Source: Sinorhizobium fredii NGR234
GTDB taxonomy: Bacteria > Pseudomonadota > Alphaproteobacteria > Rhizobiales > Rhizobiaceae
Assembly: GCF_000018545.1 (NCBI RefSeq)
Contig: NC_012587.1
Coordinates: 372,001 to 436,000 of the forward strand
DNA length: 64,000 bases
Reading direction: 5' to 3'
In this document: piece by piece, positions 27,663-34,733 of the stretch
Layout: each line of letters starts with the position of its first letter
Numbering within the stretch: the first letter of the stretch is position 1
Notes under the pieces: model-generated
Told to the model about the DNA's origin: nothing
What the model saw: the letters and a program-made list of their open reading frames with translations, nothing else
The model's database searches: none
Made by a program: the position numbers and the translations under genes

Positions 27663-28787
27663 ATGGACAGCAAAGTTGTAGCGGCTGTCCGTAGCCGCAA
27701 GCGCAGCGCCGAAAAGGAACTCGCCCTGGCACAGGCGACGACGGCGGCGCGAAAGCGCGACGGCATGGATCTCGTCGTCGCCTGGAGCGTCGTCGGGTTG
27801 TTCGTCGTCGCTTGCTCGGCGGTCGTTTACGCGATGGCGGCAATTCTGATGCCCATTGCGTTTGCCATCGTCGTCGGGATCGTGCTCGGCAGGGCAGCCG
27901 ACGAACTGGCGCGTTTCGGTCTTCCGCCGATGCTGGGTGGTCTTTTGCTGGCGCTCTTCTTCGTGCTCGGCCTATCGTCGCTCGTCAACACACTCCTGGG
28001 GCCGATCACCGAGCTCGCCCGCGAGGCCCCGAAACTCGCCGAAAGCGTCGTGGAGCGCGTGCTGCCTTTCATCGAACGCTTCGAGTGGGGCAGGATTGCG
28101 CTCGCGCGAAGCGTGGGGGCCGACGCTTTCGCAGACGTCGTCGTCAAGAATGCGGGCCCGATCCTCGGCGCGGCCGCCGCGAGCGTGACGCCGGCACTAA
28201 TCCAGACGCTGATCTTCCTGGCGGCGCTCGTCCTGTTCCTCCTCGGCCGCGTCCAGTTGCGCAGCACGATCATCCTAGCTTTCCCCAGTCGCGACGGCCG
28301 CCTGAGCGCGATCCGGATCATGAACGCCATCGAAGACGGGCTGACGCGCTATTTCTCGACGGCCAGCCTGATCTACCTGGCGCTCGGCGGCTTCACCATG
28401 ATGATCGCGCTGGTCGGCGGGCTGCCGATGCCGCCGCTCTGGGGGCTTTTCGCCTTCGTCTCGAGTTTCATTCCCTATCTCGGCGTCACCTTCATGACGC
28501 TGTCGCTGCTCGTCGGGGGCCTTATGACCCACGAAGCGCTGGTCGTGGCGCTCGCGCCGGCGACCGCCTTCTTCCTCATTCATCTGGCCATGGAGAACCT
28601 CGTCGTCCCGGCGATCCTGGGGCGACGCTTTGAGGTCAACCCCTTCCTGATCTTCGTCGCCATCCTGTTCTGGACGTGGATGTGGGGCGCGGTCGGGGCG
28701 ATCCTCGCCATGCCGCTGTCGCTGATCGCGATGACCATCTTCGAGCAGCTGCGCGAGCCTCCGCCCGAACCGCAATTGCCCGGATGA
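27663..28787 (+). CDS. AI-2E family transporter (PerM-like membrane protein)
   Basis: A 374-aa integral membrane protein of the AI-2E/PerM family, with about eight hydrophobic helices, a basic cytoplasmic N-terminus and the family patterns LYLALGGFTMMIALVGGLPMPPLWGLFAF and FIPYLGVTFMTL. Some members export small molecules or Na+/H+; function here is not predictable. ATG 27663 has GAGG 7 bp upstream. It converges on rsiB2 with a 4-bp gap. Confidence 0.87.
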   Translation: MDSKVVAAVRSRKRSAEKELALAQATTAARKRDGMDLVVAWSVVGLFVVACSAVVYAMAAILMPIAFAIVVGIVLGRAADELARFGLPPMLGGLLLALFFVLGLSSLVNTLLGPITELAREAPKLAESVVERVLPFIERFEWGRIALARSVGADAFADVVVKNAGPILGAAAASVTPALIQTLIFLAALVLFLLGRVQLRSTIILAFPSRDGRLSAIRIMNAIEDGLTRYFSTASLIYLALGGFTMMIALVGGLPMPPLWGLFAFVSSFIPYLGVTFMTLSLLVGGLMTHEALVVALAPATAFFLIHLAMENLVVPAILGRRFEVNPFLIFVAILFWTWMWGAVGAILAMPLSLIAMTIFEQLREPPPEPQLPG

Positions 28788-28791
28788 CGGC

Positions 28792-29589
28792 TCAGCGACT
28801 TGCCGCGTGCGCTTGTTCGTCGAAGAACAACGCCTGGCTGATCAGCGCCTTGACCATCTCCGGATTGAAGGGCTTCGTCACCAGGAAGGCCGGCTCCGGC
28901 TTGTTGCCCGTCAGCAGCCGTTCGGGGAAAGCGGTGATGAAGATCACCGGCACGGCCGCCTGCGTCAGGATGTCGTTGACCGCGTCGATGCCGGAACTCC
29001 CGTCGGCGAGCTGGATATCCGCGAGAACCATCTTGGGGGATGTCTGCCGGTAGATATCGATCGCCTCGCGATGCGTGCGGGCAATGCCGGTGACCCGGTG
29101 TCCCAGGCTCGTCACCATATCCTCGATATCCATGGCGATGAGCGGCTCGTCTTCGATGATCATGATGTCGGTGGCAACCTGGCGCGAAATCTCTTCCGAA
29201 GCACTGGACAGAAGCTTGGCAAACGCGCCCTGGTCGATCGACATGATTTCCGCCGCTTCGCCGCTTGAAAACCCCTCGACAGAGATCAGCAGGAAAGCCT
29301 GCCGGGGCGTTGGCGCGATCAGCGACAGGTTGGCGGCGGCTCTCTTCTCCCACGCGAAGGGCGAGCTCAAATGGGACCGATCGACCTTGAGCTTGTCGAA
29401 GAGGGAGCAGAACAGCTTGTACAGGCTTATGCGATCGTTCGATGCCGAGGGGAACAGGCTGATGTCTTCGATCAACGCCTCCAAGACGGCGGCGACATAG
29501 GCATCGCCTGCCGCTTGCGACCCTGTGACGGCGCGGGCATAACGCCTAAGATAAGGAAGATGCGGCGCAATCCTGGTGGAAAGTGACAT
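28792..29589 (-). CDS. rsiB2: PhyR-type response regulator, anti-anti-sigma RsiB2
   Basis: A 265-aa regulator of the general stress response. The N-terminal half (about 1-135) is an ECF-sigma-like domain that mimics sigma factor; the C-terminal half (about 141-262) is a receiver domain with D147, phospho-acceptor D191 (VLADIQL), T219 (FITAFPERLLTG) and K239 (VTKPF). On phosphorylation the sigma-like domain binds the NepR anti-sigma and frees EcfG. It is divergent from the NepR-type gene, as at the rpoE2 locus. Naming as the second paralogue follows from the dpp-ridA-perM context and absence of rpoE2 here. Confidence 0.9.
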   Translation of the reverse strand: MSLSTRIAPHLPYLRRYARAVTGSQAAGDAYVAAVLEALIEDISLFPSASNDRISLYKLFCSLFDKLKVDRSHLSSPFAWEKRAAANLSLIAPTPRQAFLLISVEGFSSGEAAEIMSIDQGAFAKLLSSASEEISRQVATDIMIIEDEPLIAMDIEDMVTSLGHRVTGIARTHREAIDIYRQTSPKMVLADIQLADGSSGIDAVNDILTQAAVPVIFITAFPERLLTGNKPEPAFLVTKPFNPEMVKALISQALFFDEQAHAASR

Positions 29590-29761
29590 TTAGGCCTTCC
29601 TAAACTATTGTGCGTAGCGTCGCACTTATGGGCGGTGGCGTGACGCAGGATACGTCAATGTCGTGCGCACGTCTTGCGAATTCAGGAAACAGTTTGCCGA
29701 CGACGACATACGAATGGAAAACAGCCGGGGGATTTGAGCCTTCGGTACGTGGAATTGAAAA

Positions 29762-29953
29762 ATGAACGATCGGTCCGACGGGCGCGCGCGAGGCATATCG
29801 GCTGCTGGCGCCAGGAAAAATGATGCCAATGGCGTAATAGCCTCCCGGTTGAGAGCACTTTACCAGGCGATCGAGTCCGAGCCTGTGCCGCAGCAGTTCA
29901 TCGATCTTCTCCGGCGCCTCGACGAGGCCGAGAGGGCGCAATCGGGCGATTGA
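29762..29953 (+). CDS. rsiA2: NepR-type anti-sigma factor RsiA2
   Basis: A 63-aa protein with the NepR core ASRLRALYQAIESEPVPQQ followed by FIDLLRRLDEAE (about residues 26-58), two short helices that clamp EcfG-type sigma or the sigma-like domain of PhyR. The flanks are disordered and basic (N) or acidic (C). It is divergent from rsiB2 with a 172-bp gap. Unlike the primary locus, no ecfG/rpoE2 gene follows: the next 100 bp hold no gene. Confidence 0.88.
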   Translation: MNDRSDGRARGISAAGARKNDANGVIASRLRALYQAIESEPVPQQFIDLLRRLDEAERAQSGD

Positions 29954-30057
29954 CAAGGGATATCCTGGCCCTCCCGGCCGGGGAGGGCCGTGTGCCTCAC
30001 TGGAACGCTAGCGAAGCTATCGAGGCGACCTCGAATCCGCCTTGGCGAAGGCCGCAA

Positions 30058-30306
30058 TCAGCAGCGCGCGGTGTAGCGGCGGCCGTAGCGGTCGCGGTAG
30101 ACGCAATAGCCGGGCTCGCTCGCGCGGCCGATCAGGGCGCCGGCAACGCCACCGACAGCCGCTCCAACCGCGGCGCCCCGGACATCGTTCGAAATTGCCC
30201 CTCCGATGATGCCGCCCGAAGCGGCGCCGATCGCTGCACCCTTTTCCGTTTGCGTGCACGCGGCGAGGGGAAGAATTACGCTGACGACGAGAAGGATCTT
30301 CTTCAT
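30058..30306 (-). CDS. Glycine-zipper lipoprotein
   Basis: An 82-aa predicted lipoprotein: signal peptide MKKILLVVSVILPLAAC with the lipobox LAAC (C17), then two glycine-zipper stretches (GAAIGAASGGIIGGAIS and GAAVGAAVGGVAGALIG) typical of the YMGG/SlyB-like envelope families. It probably sits in the inner leaflet of the outer membrane. A minus-strand EcfG-type promoter lies 208 bp upstream, which makes it a candidate stress gene though the leader would be long. The C-terminus carries a cysteine pair (YCVYRDRYGRRYTARC). Confidence 0.8.
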   Translation of the reverse strand: MKKILLVVSVILPLAACTQTEKGAAIGAASGGIIGGAISNDVRGAAVGAAVGGVAGALIGRASEPGYCVYRDRYGRRYTARC

Positions 30307-30513
30307 GGTGCTTTCCTATTCGAGGTTGATTGACCGAGGTGGGCAGGGGGCGTCGAAATGGGCCGGCCGAAATGAAGATTGCGAGGAGATATTTGAAGCG
30401 GTCGGCATGGCAAGCCGGCTTCTGCCGGAACCATCAAAACAGGCGCAGCGAAGGGTGGCAATTCCCGACTCCCTTGTATCAGCCGCCGCTACGGCGCGCG
30501 CTATCGTTGTCAG

Positions 30514-30538
30514 AACGCCGATTTCCGCCTTTTGTTCC
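30514..30538 (-). promoter_or_regulatory. EcfG/RpoE2-type promoter on minus strand
   Basis: Read on the minus strand: GGAAC (30538-30534), 16-nt spacer, CGTT (30517-30514), a perfect consensus. It faces the glycine-zipper lipoprotein gene 208 bp away. No convincing gene lies between; a long leader or a small RNA is possible. The 372-bp gap 30307-30678 otherwise holds only the partial RIME at its right end. Confidence 0.6.
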
Positions 30539-30623
30539 GCGCCGGCCCGAGGTGCCACGCCCGGTTGTTGCCGCCGGCGCCGCCCGACGCCGCAATCTTA
30601 CCTGCTTGGGAGAATGACGGGAC

Positions 30624-30680
30624 CTTGTTTTTGTGCATGTCGTTGTCCCAAAACCGCACACGCTTTCCTCATCCCGCTCT
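30624..30680. repeat. Partial RIME-like mosaic repeat
   Basis: Contains AAAACCGCACACGC-TTTCCTCATCCCGCTCT, the same block that ends the RIME1-like copies at 33253-33360 and 46922-46970, preceded by an unrelated palindromic-looking block TTTTGTGCATGTCGTTGTCC. Its last bases supply the stop codon of the neighbouring 64-aa reading frame. Confidence 0.65.
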
Positions 30681-30873
30681 AGTCGCGAAGTCTGCGTTCG
30701 GACTGTTCCAGGTTGTCGAGCAGCACCTGCAGACGCTCGTTGCGCTTTTCTTCCGTGTGCATCTCGAGATCGCGCAAGGTTCTGCCGATGTGCAGATTAT
30801 GAATGCTCACATCCGCCTCGCGCCGGCCGATCTCCGTCACCGTCTTGAGAATATGTCGCGAAGGCATCTTCAT
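30679..30873 (-). CDS. Small charged helical protein, uncharacterised
   Basis: A 64-aa, highly charged, probably helical protein (IGRTLRDLEMHTEEKRNERLQVLLDNLEQ, shown over two stretches in the frame) with no membrane segment. I do not recognise a family. Support for it being real: a perfect EcfG-type promoter 33 bp upstream on the same strand, sensible amphipathic composition, and an ATG with a short leader. The ribosome site is weak. Its stop codon falls in the edge of a RIME-like repeat, so the C-terminus may have been set by repeat insertion. Confidence 0.55.
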   Translation of the reverse strand: MKMPSRHILKTVTEIGRREADVSIHNLHIGRTLRDLEMHTEEKRNERLQVLLDNLEQSERRLRD

Positions 30874-30905
30874 TTCTTACCCGAGAGGAATTCTGTTTCC
30901 GGGAG

Positions 30906-30930
30906 AACGCCAAGCCGTGGCGAAGGTTCC
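30906..30930 (-). promoter_or_regulatory. EcfG/RpoE2-type promoter of the 64-aa gene
   Basis: Minus strand: GGAAC (30930-30926), 16-nt spacer, CGTT (30909-30906). Predicted transcription start about 30900, giving a leader near 26 nt. It is back to back with another EcfG-type promoter at 31027. Confidence 0.7.
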
Positions 30931-31026
30931 TGCCACCGTCGCCCCCTTCGCAATTGCGGATTGATTTCCCTTCCCATGGTTGAATACATGGTTTCCGCCT
31001 GGTTAACGGCGTTCGGGTCGAAACCC

Positions 31027-31052
31027 GGAACAAAGCCTGGAGGCAGAGCGTT
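31027..31052 (+). promoter_or_regulatory. EcfG/RpoE2-type promoter of the UPF0391 gene
   Basis: GGAAC (31027-31031), 17-nt spacer, CGTT (31049-31052). Next gene downstream is the 54-aa UPF0391 protein at 31186; a RIME-B repeat occupies most of the predicted leader. Confidence 0.72.
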
Positions 31053-31065
31053 TGAAATTCGGTTC

Positions 31066-31170
31066 CTGCAGCGCCCTGCGTCTTTCCGGCGCACAAGTTC
31101 GCTGTAGCACTTCGAATTACTCCATGTTTTTCTCCTTAAATCGGTTCCGACTTAAGGAAACATGCAGTAG
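31066..31170. repeat. RIME-like palindromic repeat, family B, copy 2
   Basis: Starts CTGCAGCGCCCTGCGTCT and ends AACATGCAGTAG; the two halves are each palindromic (CCTTAAATCGG...CCGACTTAAGG in the right half). It lies entirely between an EcfG-type promoter and the ribosome site of the UPF0391 gene, so it would be transcribed as structured 5' leader. Confidence 0.78.
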
Positions 31171-31185
31171 GCAAGGAGATAGCAA

Positions 31186-31350
31186 ATGCTCTACTATGCC
31201 CTCATCTTTCTTGTGGTCGCCATCATAGCCGGCGTTCTCGGCTTCGGCGGCATCGCCGGCACCTCGGCGGGAATCGCCCAGATCCTGTTCTTCCTGTTCC
31301 TGATCTTCCTGGTGGTCTCTCTCGTTATGGGGCTCTTCCGCCGCACCTGA
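31186..31350 (+). CDS. UPF0391/DUF1328 small membrane protein
   Basis: A 54-aa protein, nearly all hydrophobic, with two helices ([17 protein letters not shown] and [21 protein letters not shown]), the standard DUF1328 (UPF0391, YtjA-like) pattern. Members are often induced by stress; function is unknown. The AGGAG site is 8 bp before the ATG. Expression is likely under the EcfG-type promoter at 31027, across the RIME-B repeat. Confidence 0.88.
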   Translation: MLYYALIFLVVAIIAGVLGFGGIAGTSAGIAQILFFLFLIFLVVSLVMGLFRRT

Positions 31351-31570
31351 CGAATAAACCCTGACTTGCGGAGCGGATCGACCTTCGCTCCGCTCCGAAC
31401 TCCCAAACATTCTTTTTCCTTTGTAGGGGTGAGGCTTTCAGCTTCGCCCCTTTCTCGTGACGGCTTCGTCCCTTGCCCCGTCTGGTTTGCTTGGCTATTC
31501 ATGCGCGTATCCTCGAACGAGGAAGACGTGACGCGTCGATCCATCGAGGCGAAAGAACGGGGCATCGTCT

Positions 31571-32824
31571 ATGAAAACTGACGTAGTGGTATTGGGTGCG
31601 GGGATCGTCGGCATTTCGAGCGCCATCCATCTGGCGCGGCGCGGCAAATCGGTGGTGCTTCTCGATCGCCGCGGGGCGGGCGAGGAGACGTCCTACGGCA
31701 ATGCCGGTCTCATTCAGCGCGAAGGTGTTTTTCCCTATGGTTTCCCGCATGATTTCGGGGCGCTCTTCCGCTACGCGCTGAACAATACCATCGATGCGAG
31801 CTATCACTTCCGCGCGCTGCCGAGTCTGGTGCCGTTCCTGGCGCGGTATTGGTGGCACTCCGGTTTCACCCGGCACCAGCGGATCGCCCATCTCTACGCC
31901 CCGCTGATCGAGAATTCGATCGCCGAGCACAGCGACCTGATCGACGCGTCCGGCGCCGGGGACCTTGTCCGCAAGGACGGCTGGATGAAGGTGTTCCGCA
32001 CCGAGAAGGAACGCGACGCCGCCTACAAGGACGCCGAAAAGCTCTCGGCCGGCTTCGGCGTCAACCACCAGAAGCTTTCGACCAGCGAGTTGAAGGCCAT
32101 CGAGCCTTCGATCCAAGTGGAACTGGCCGGCGGCTTGCGCTGGAGCGATCCCTGGTCGATTCGCGACCCGCACAGCCTGAACAAGGCCTATCTCGGCTAT
32201 TTCCAGTCGCTTGGCGGACGGCTTGTTTCGGGCGACGCGGCAACGCTCGAGCATATACTGGAAGGACCCGGCTGGCGCGTCGCGACGCCGGATGGTCCGC
32301 TGGAAACCCGCGAGGTGGTGGTCGCCCTCGGCCCGTGGGCCGACACGGTAACACGCAAGCTCGGCTATCATTTCCCGCTCGCGGTCAAACGCGGCTATCA
32401 CATGCATTACGGCACCAAGGACGGTGCACAGTTGAACAATTGGGTGCTGGACGAGGAAATGGGCTATTTCCTGGCCCCGATGCTGCGCGGCATCCGCCTG
32501 ACGACAGGGGCCGAATTCGCGCTGCGCGACGCCCCGAAAACGCCGGTGCAGTTGACCCGCGCGGAGCGCGTCGCCCGCGAATTCTTCCCGCTCGCCGAGC
32601 GGCGCGACGACGAACCGTGGCTCGGCGCGCGGCCCTGCACGCCGGACATGATGCCGATCATCGGCAAGGCGCCCAGGCATGAGGGCCTGTGGTTCGCCTT
32701 CGGCCACGCCCACCACGGCATGACCCTCGGACCGGTCACCGGCCGGGCGCTGGCGGAAGCGATGACGGGCGAAAAGACCGTGATCGATCTTGCGCCCTAC
32801 CGGCCGCACCGCTTCCTCGCTTGA
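31571..32824 (+). CDS. dadA: D-amino-acid dehydrogenase-like FAD oxidoreductase
   Basis: A 417-aa DAO-family flavoenzyme: N-terminal dinucleotide motif VVVLGAGIVGISSAIHLARRG (shown as GxGxxG at residues 9-14), the motif ETSYGNAG that contacts FAD, and the C-terminal GLWFAFGHAHHGMTLGPVTG. It would oxidise a D-amino acid or sarcosine-like amine to the keto acid, passing electrons to the membrane. The D-amino acid assignment is the usual family annotation; substrate is not provable. It stands alone; the preceding 220 bp show no gene. Confidence 0.82.
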   Translation: MKTDVVVLGAGIVGISSAIHLARRGKSVVLLDRRGAGEETSYGNAGLIQREGVFPYGFPHDFGALFRYALNNTIDASYHFRALPSLVPFLARYWWHSGFTRHQRIAHLYAPLIENSIAEHSDLIDASGAGDLVRKDGWMKVFRTEKERDAAYKDAEKLSAGFGVNHQKLSTSELKAIEPSIQVELAGGLRWSDPWSIRDPHSLNKAYLGYFQSLGGRLVSGDAATLEHILEGPGWRVATPDGPLETREVVVALGPWADTVTRKLGYHFPLAVKRGYHMHYGTKDGAQLNNWVLDEEMGYFLAPMLRGIRLTTGAEFALRDAPKTPVQLTRAERVAREFFPLAERRDDEPWLGARPCTPDMMPIIGKAPRHEGLWFAFGHAHHGMTLGPVTGRALAEAMTGEKTVIDLAPYRPHRFLA

Positions 32825-32862
32825 GGCCCTCGGTCTTACGGGGCGAATTTTTTCGCGTCGGC

Positions 32863-32887
32863 GGAACCAAAACAGCCGAGAGGTGTT
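32863..32887 (+). promoter_or_regulatory. EcfG-type promoter (one mismatch) before an 81-aa gene
   Basis: GGAAC (32863-32867), 16-nt spacer, TGTT (32884-32887) in place of CGTT. It lies 92 bp upstream of the ATG at 32979. Confidence 0.5.
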
Positions 32888-32978
32888 TTTCTCGCGGCTG
32901 AAGACGAGGATTCGGTGCGGTTGTGCTTTGCCTTGCAGCCGGTCGCCCACTGCGGGCGGCGAGGGAGGAGCCCATTCC

Positions 32979-33224
32979 ATGAACAGGCAGACGATCGAAT
33001 TCGCCGGCGAGGCCGTGGGCGCGCTGATGCCCGACAATGGGCAATTGCGTTTTGTCGCCGTCAAATACAGCGTGTGGTCGCTCGACGGCCGGATCTTTTC
33101 GACAGCCGAGGAGGCGCTTCGGGCCGTCGCCGCGCTGCATGTCCTGCGGCAGAGGGGACCGGTCGGAGCAGCACCGGTGCCGACCGGGCCTGACGAAGCC
33201 TTCATCTCTGCCGGATCGGCTTGA
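32979..33224 (+). CDS. Uncharacterised 81-aa protein
   Basis: An 81-aa soluble protein (N-terminal MNRQTIEFAGEAVGALMP; centre FVAVKYSVWSLDGRIFSTAEEALRAVA) with mixed strand/helix character and no signal peptide. I do not recognise a family. A strong GAGGGAGGAG site is 9 bp before the ATG, which argues that it is expressed, and an EcfG-like promoter lies upstream. A RIME1-like repeat follows 28 bp after the stop. Confidence 0.6.
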   Translation: MNRQTIEFAGEAVGALMPDNGQLRFVAVKYSVWSLDGRIFSTAEEALRAVAALHVLRQRGPVGAAPVPTGPDEAFISAGSA

Positions 33225-33252
33225 CCCGTTCCACCCGTCTTGGACAGGCACC

Positions 33253-33360
33253 AGAGCGGGATGAGGAAAAGTGTAAGCGGTTTTCCGCCCGCATCTCGCT
33301 CTAACTCATTAGAATCGATCACGATGATTTTGGATCAATCGACCCAAAATCATCGTGATC
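33253..33360. repeat. RIME1-like mosaic repeat, intact (108 bp)
   Basis: Two adjoining palindromic blocks: AGAGCGGGATGAGGAAAAG...CGCATCTCGCTCT (33253-33302) and GATCACGATGATTTTGG...CCCAAAATCATCGTGATC (33317-33360). Length 108 bp and two large palindromes agree with the published description of RIME1 as I recall it. It supplies the empty-site reference (TA at 33302-33303) for the MITE insertion at 46650. Confidence 0.8.
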
Positions 33361-33398
33361 TAAGCGCTCTCGGCATGGCCCCCAGGGCGCGGGTATCT

Positions 33399-33962
33399 TC
33401 ATCGGCTCCCGTCATCCGACCCTGCCGGCGCCCCGGGCGCAGGGTGGCGGCCCGTTTCCCGGGCGCCGTTCCCTTCACCTTCGGGCTCCTTCCACTGCAA
33501 CGCCACCTCCATCCGGCCGAGGATGAAGAGAACGATGAGACTGGCCACGGCGGCGAAAGTGGCGATCATCCAGAAGCCGAAACCCACTGAAATGCCGACG
33601 GCCCCAGCAAGCCACATGCCGGCGCCCGTCGTCAGGCCTTTCACCTCGCCCTTCGAAAACACGATCATGCCGGCGGCAAGGAAGGCGACCCCTGCGGTCA
33701 CCGCTTCGACGACACGGATCGGGTCGATGCGGACTTCGGGGCCCGACAGGCTCGTCATATGGACGCTCTCGACCGCAACCACCGCGAAGATCGCCGAAGC
33801 TAGGCTCACCAGGATGTGCGTCCTGAGGCCCGCCGGGCGCTGGCGCTTCTCCCTCTCGATGCCGATGAGGGCGCCGAGAACGATCGCACCGCACAAACGC
33901 GCGAATATCACCGGATAGGGCGTCCGCGTCGAAACAAGGATGTCGGCAAGGATCTGGTCCAT
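33399..33962 (-). CDS. MgtC/SapB-family membrane protein
   Basis: A 187-aa protein with about four to five helices and the family signature LCGAIVLGALIGIEREKRQRPAGLRTHILV near the N-terminus (key residues G, E, R). MgtC proteins are linked to growth at low Mg2+ and acid or intracellular survival. The typical MgtC regulatory C-terminal domain is lacking; the tail is a short charged disordered stretch. It lies downstream of the proline-rich membrane protein on the same strand (gap 93 bp). Confidence 0.88.
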   Translation of the reverse strand: MDQILADILVSTRTPYPVIFARLCGAIVLGALIGIEREKRQRPAGLRTHILVSLASAIFAVVAVESVHMTSLSGPEVRIDPIRVVEAVTAGVAFLAAGMIVFSKGEVKGLTTGAGMWLAGAVGISVGFGFWMIATFAAVASLIVLFILGRMEVALQWKEPEGEGNGARETGRHPAPGAPAGSDDGSR

Positions 33963-34055
33963 GAAGGTGCTGATAGGGATGGAATGGACTGACGCAACTC
34001 AAGGCATCCTTTCAGGGCGGAGAGGCGCCTCTCCGCCCGAAGGGCTACTTCCCGC

Positions 34056-34466
34056 TCACTGCGCCGGAGGAGTCTGCGGCTGCGGCGCCGTTCCTTCCGG
34101 TGCCGGCGCCGGCGGTGTCGGCTGAGGCTGTGTTTCAGGCGCGGCCGGGGCCGGCTCCTGCGTCGTTCCTCCAGCCGGTGGCGTCGCTTCGGTGCCTGTG
34201 GCCGGCTCATCGGTCGCGGGTTGTGTTGTCGTCGTCGACGAGGTGGGAGTATCCTCCGCGTCTCGGGTGAGTTCGGCCGGCAGCCAGGCGATCAGCGCCA
34301 GCACCAGGCCGGCGAGAAGGATGACCAGCAGCGGCCACGAACTGCGGCTCGCGCGCGCTTCATGTACTTCGGGGGGCGGCGCCGGCTGTCCGGTGACCGG
34401 ATCGACTGGCGGCCTTTCCTTCAACTGGTCCTGTGGGTCCATGGCAGTAACATCCTTTCTGGCCAT
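34056..34466 (-). CDS. Proline/threonine-rich single-pass membrane protein
   Basis: A 136-aa protein: cytoplasmic N-terminus (residues 1-43), one helix (about 44-63, LLVILLAGLVLALIAWLP) and an extended Pro/Thr/Glu/Gln tail of about 70 residues with repeats such as PPAPAPEGTAPQPQTPP. It looks like a periplasmic spacer or cell-wall-facing tail. No family recognised. Start is ATG 34466 (AAGGGA upstream); ATG 34442 (AAAGGA upstream) is an equal alternative. A minus-strand EcfG-type promoter lies about 130 bp upstream. Confidence 0.65.
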   Translation of the reverse strand: MARKDVTAMDPQDQLKERPPVDPVTGQPAPPPEVHEARASRSSWPLLVILLAGLVLALIAWLPAELTRDAEDTPTSSTTTTQPATDEPATGTEATPPAGGTTQEPAPAAPETQPQPTPPAPAPEGTAPQPQTPPAQ

Positions 34467-34593
34467 CGTCCCTTCGCTGCCAGCATTTGGCGTCACGATT
34501 CCCTAAATCAGCGACGACTTAAGGACGGACGTTCGACCATCACAAGTATAATTTCAGCCTCGCCACGGCAGATGGAGAGGCGCTGAAATATTA

Positions 34594-34618
34594 AACGCGC
34601 AAGATATTGCAAGGTTCC
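34594..34618 (-). promoter_or_regulatory. EcfG/RpoE2-type promoter on minus strand
   Basis: Minus strand: GGAAC (34618-34614), 16-nt spacer, CGTT (34597-34594). Faces the proline-rich membrane protein gene and possibly mgtC behind it. The leader crosses a half RIME-B-like palindrome at 34497-34525. Confidence 0.68.
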
Positions 34619-34733
34619 GTTGCAGCCCTTCCGGAACACACCTGCGCCGATAGAAGGTGCTTTACAGGGCGGCGGTCCGACTGCAAGAACTGAAAGGGAA
34701 GACGACGGAACGCTACAGCGGGGAGGGATGAAA

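Noticed and set aside
29590..29761. EcfG-type promoter between rsiB2 and rsiA2
   Set aside because: GGAAA and GGAAT strings occur but none is followed by CGTT at 16-17 nt on either strand, so no promoter is claimed.
30316..30558. An 80-codon minus-strand frame upstream of the glycine-zipper gene, crossing a predicted EcfG promoter
   Set aside because: It begins upstream of the promoter at 30514-30538, has no ribosome site and no recognisable protein pattern.
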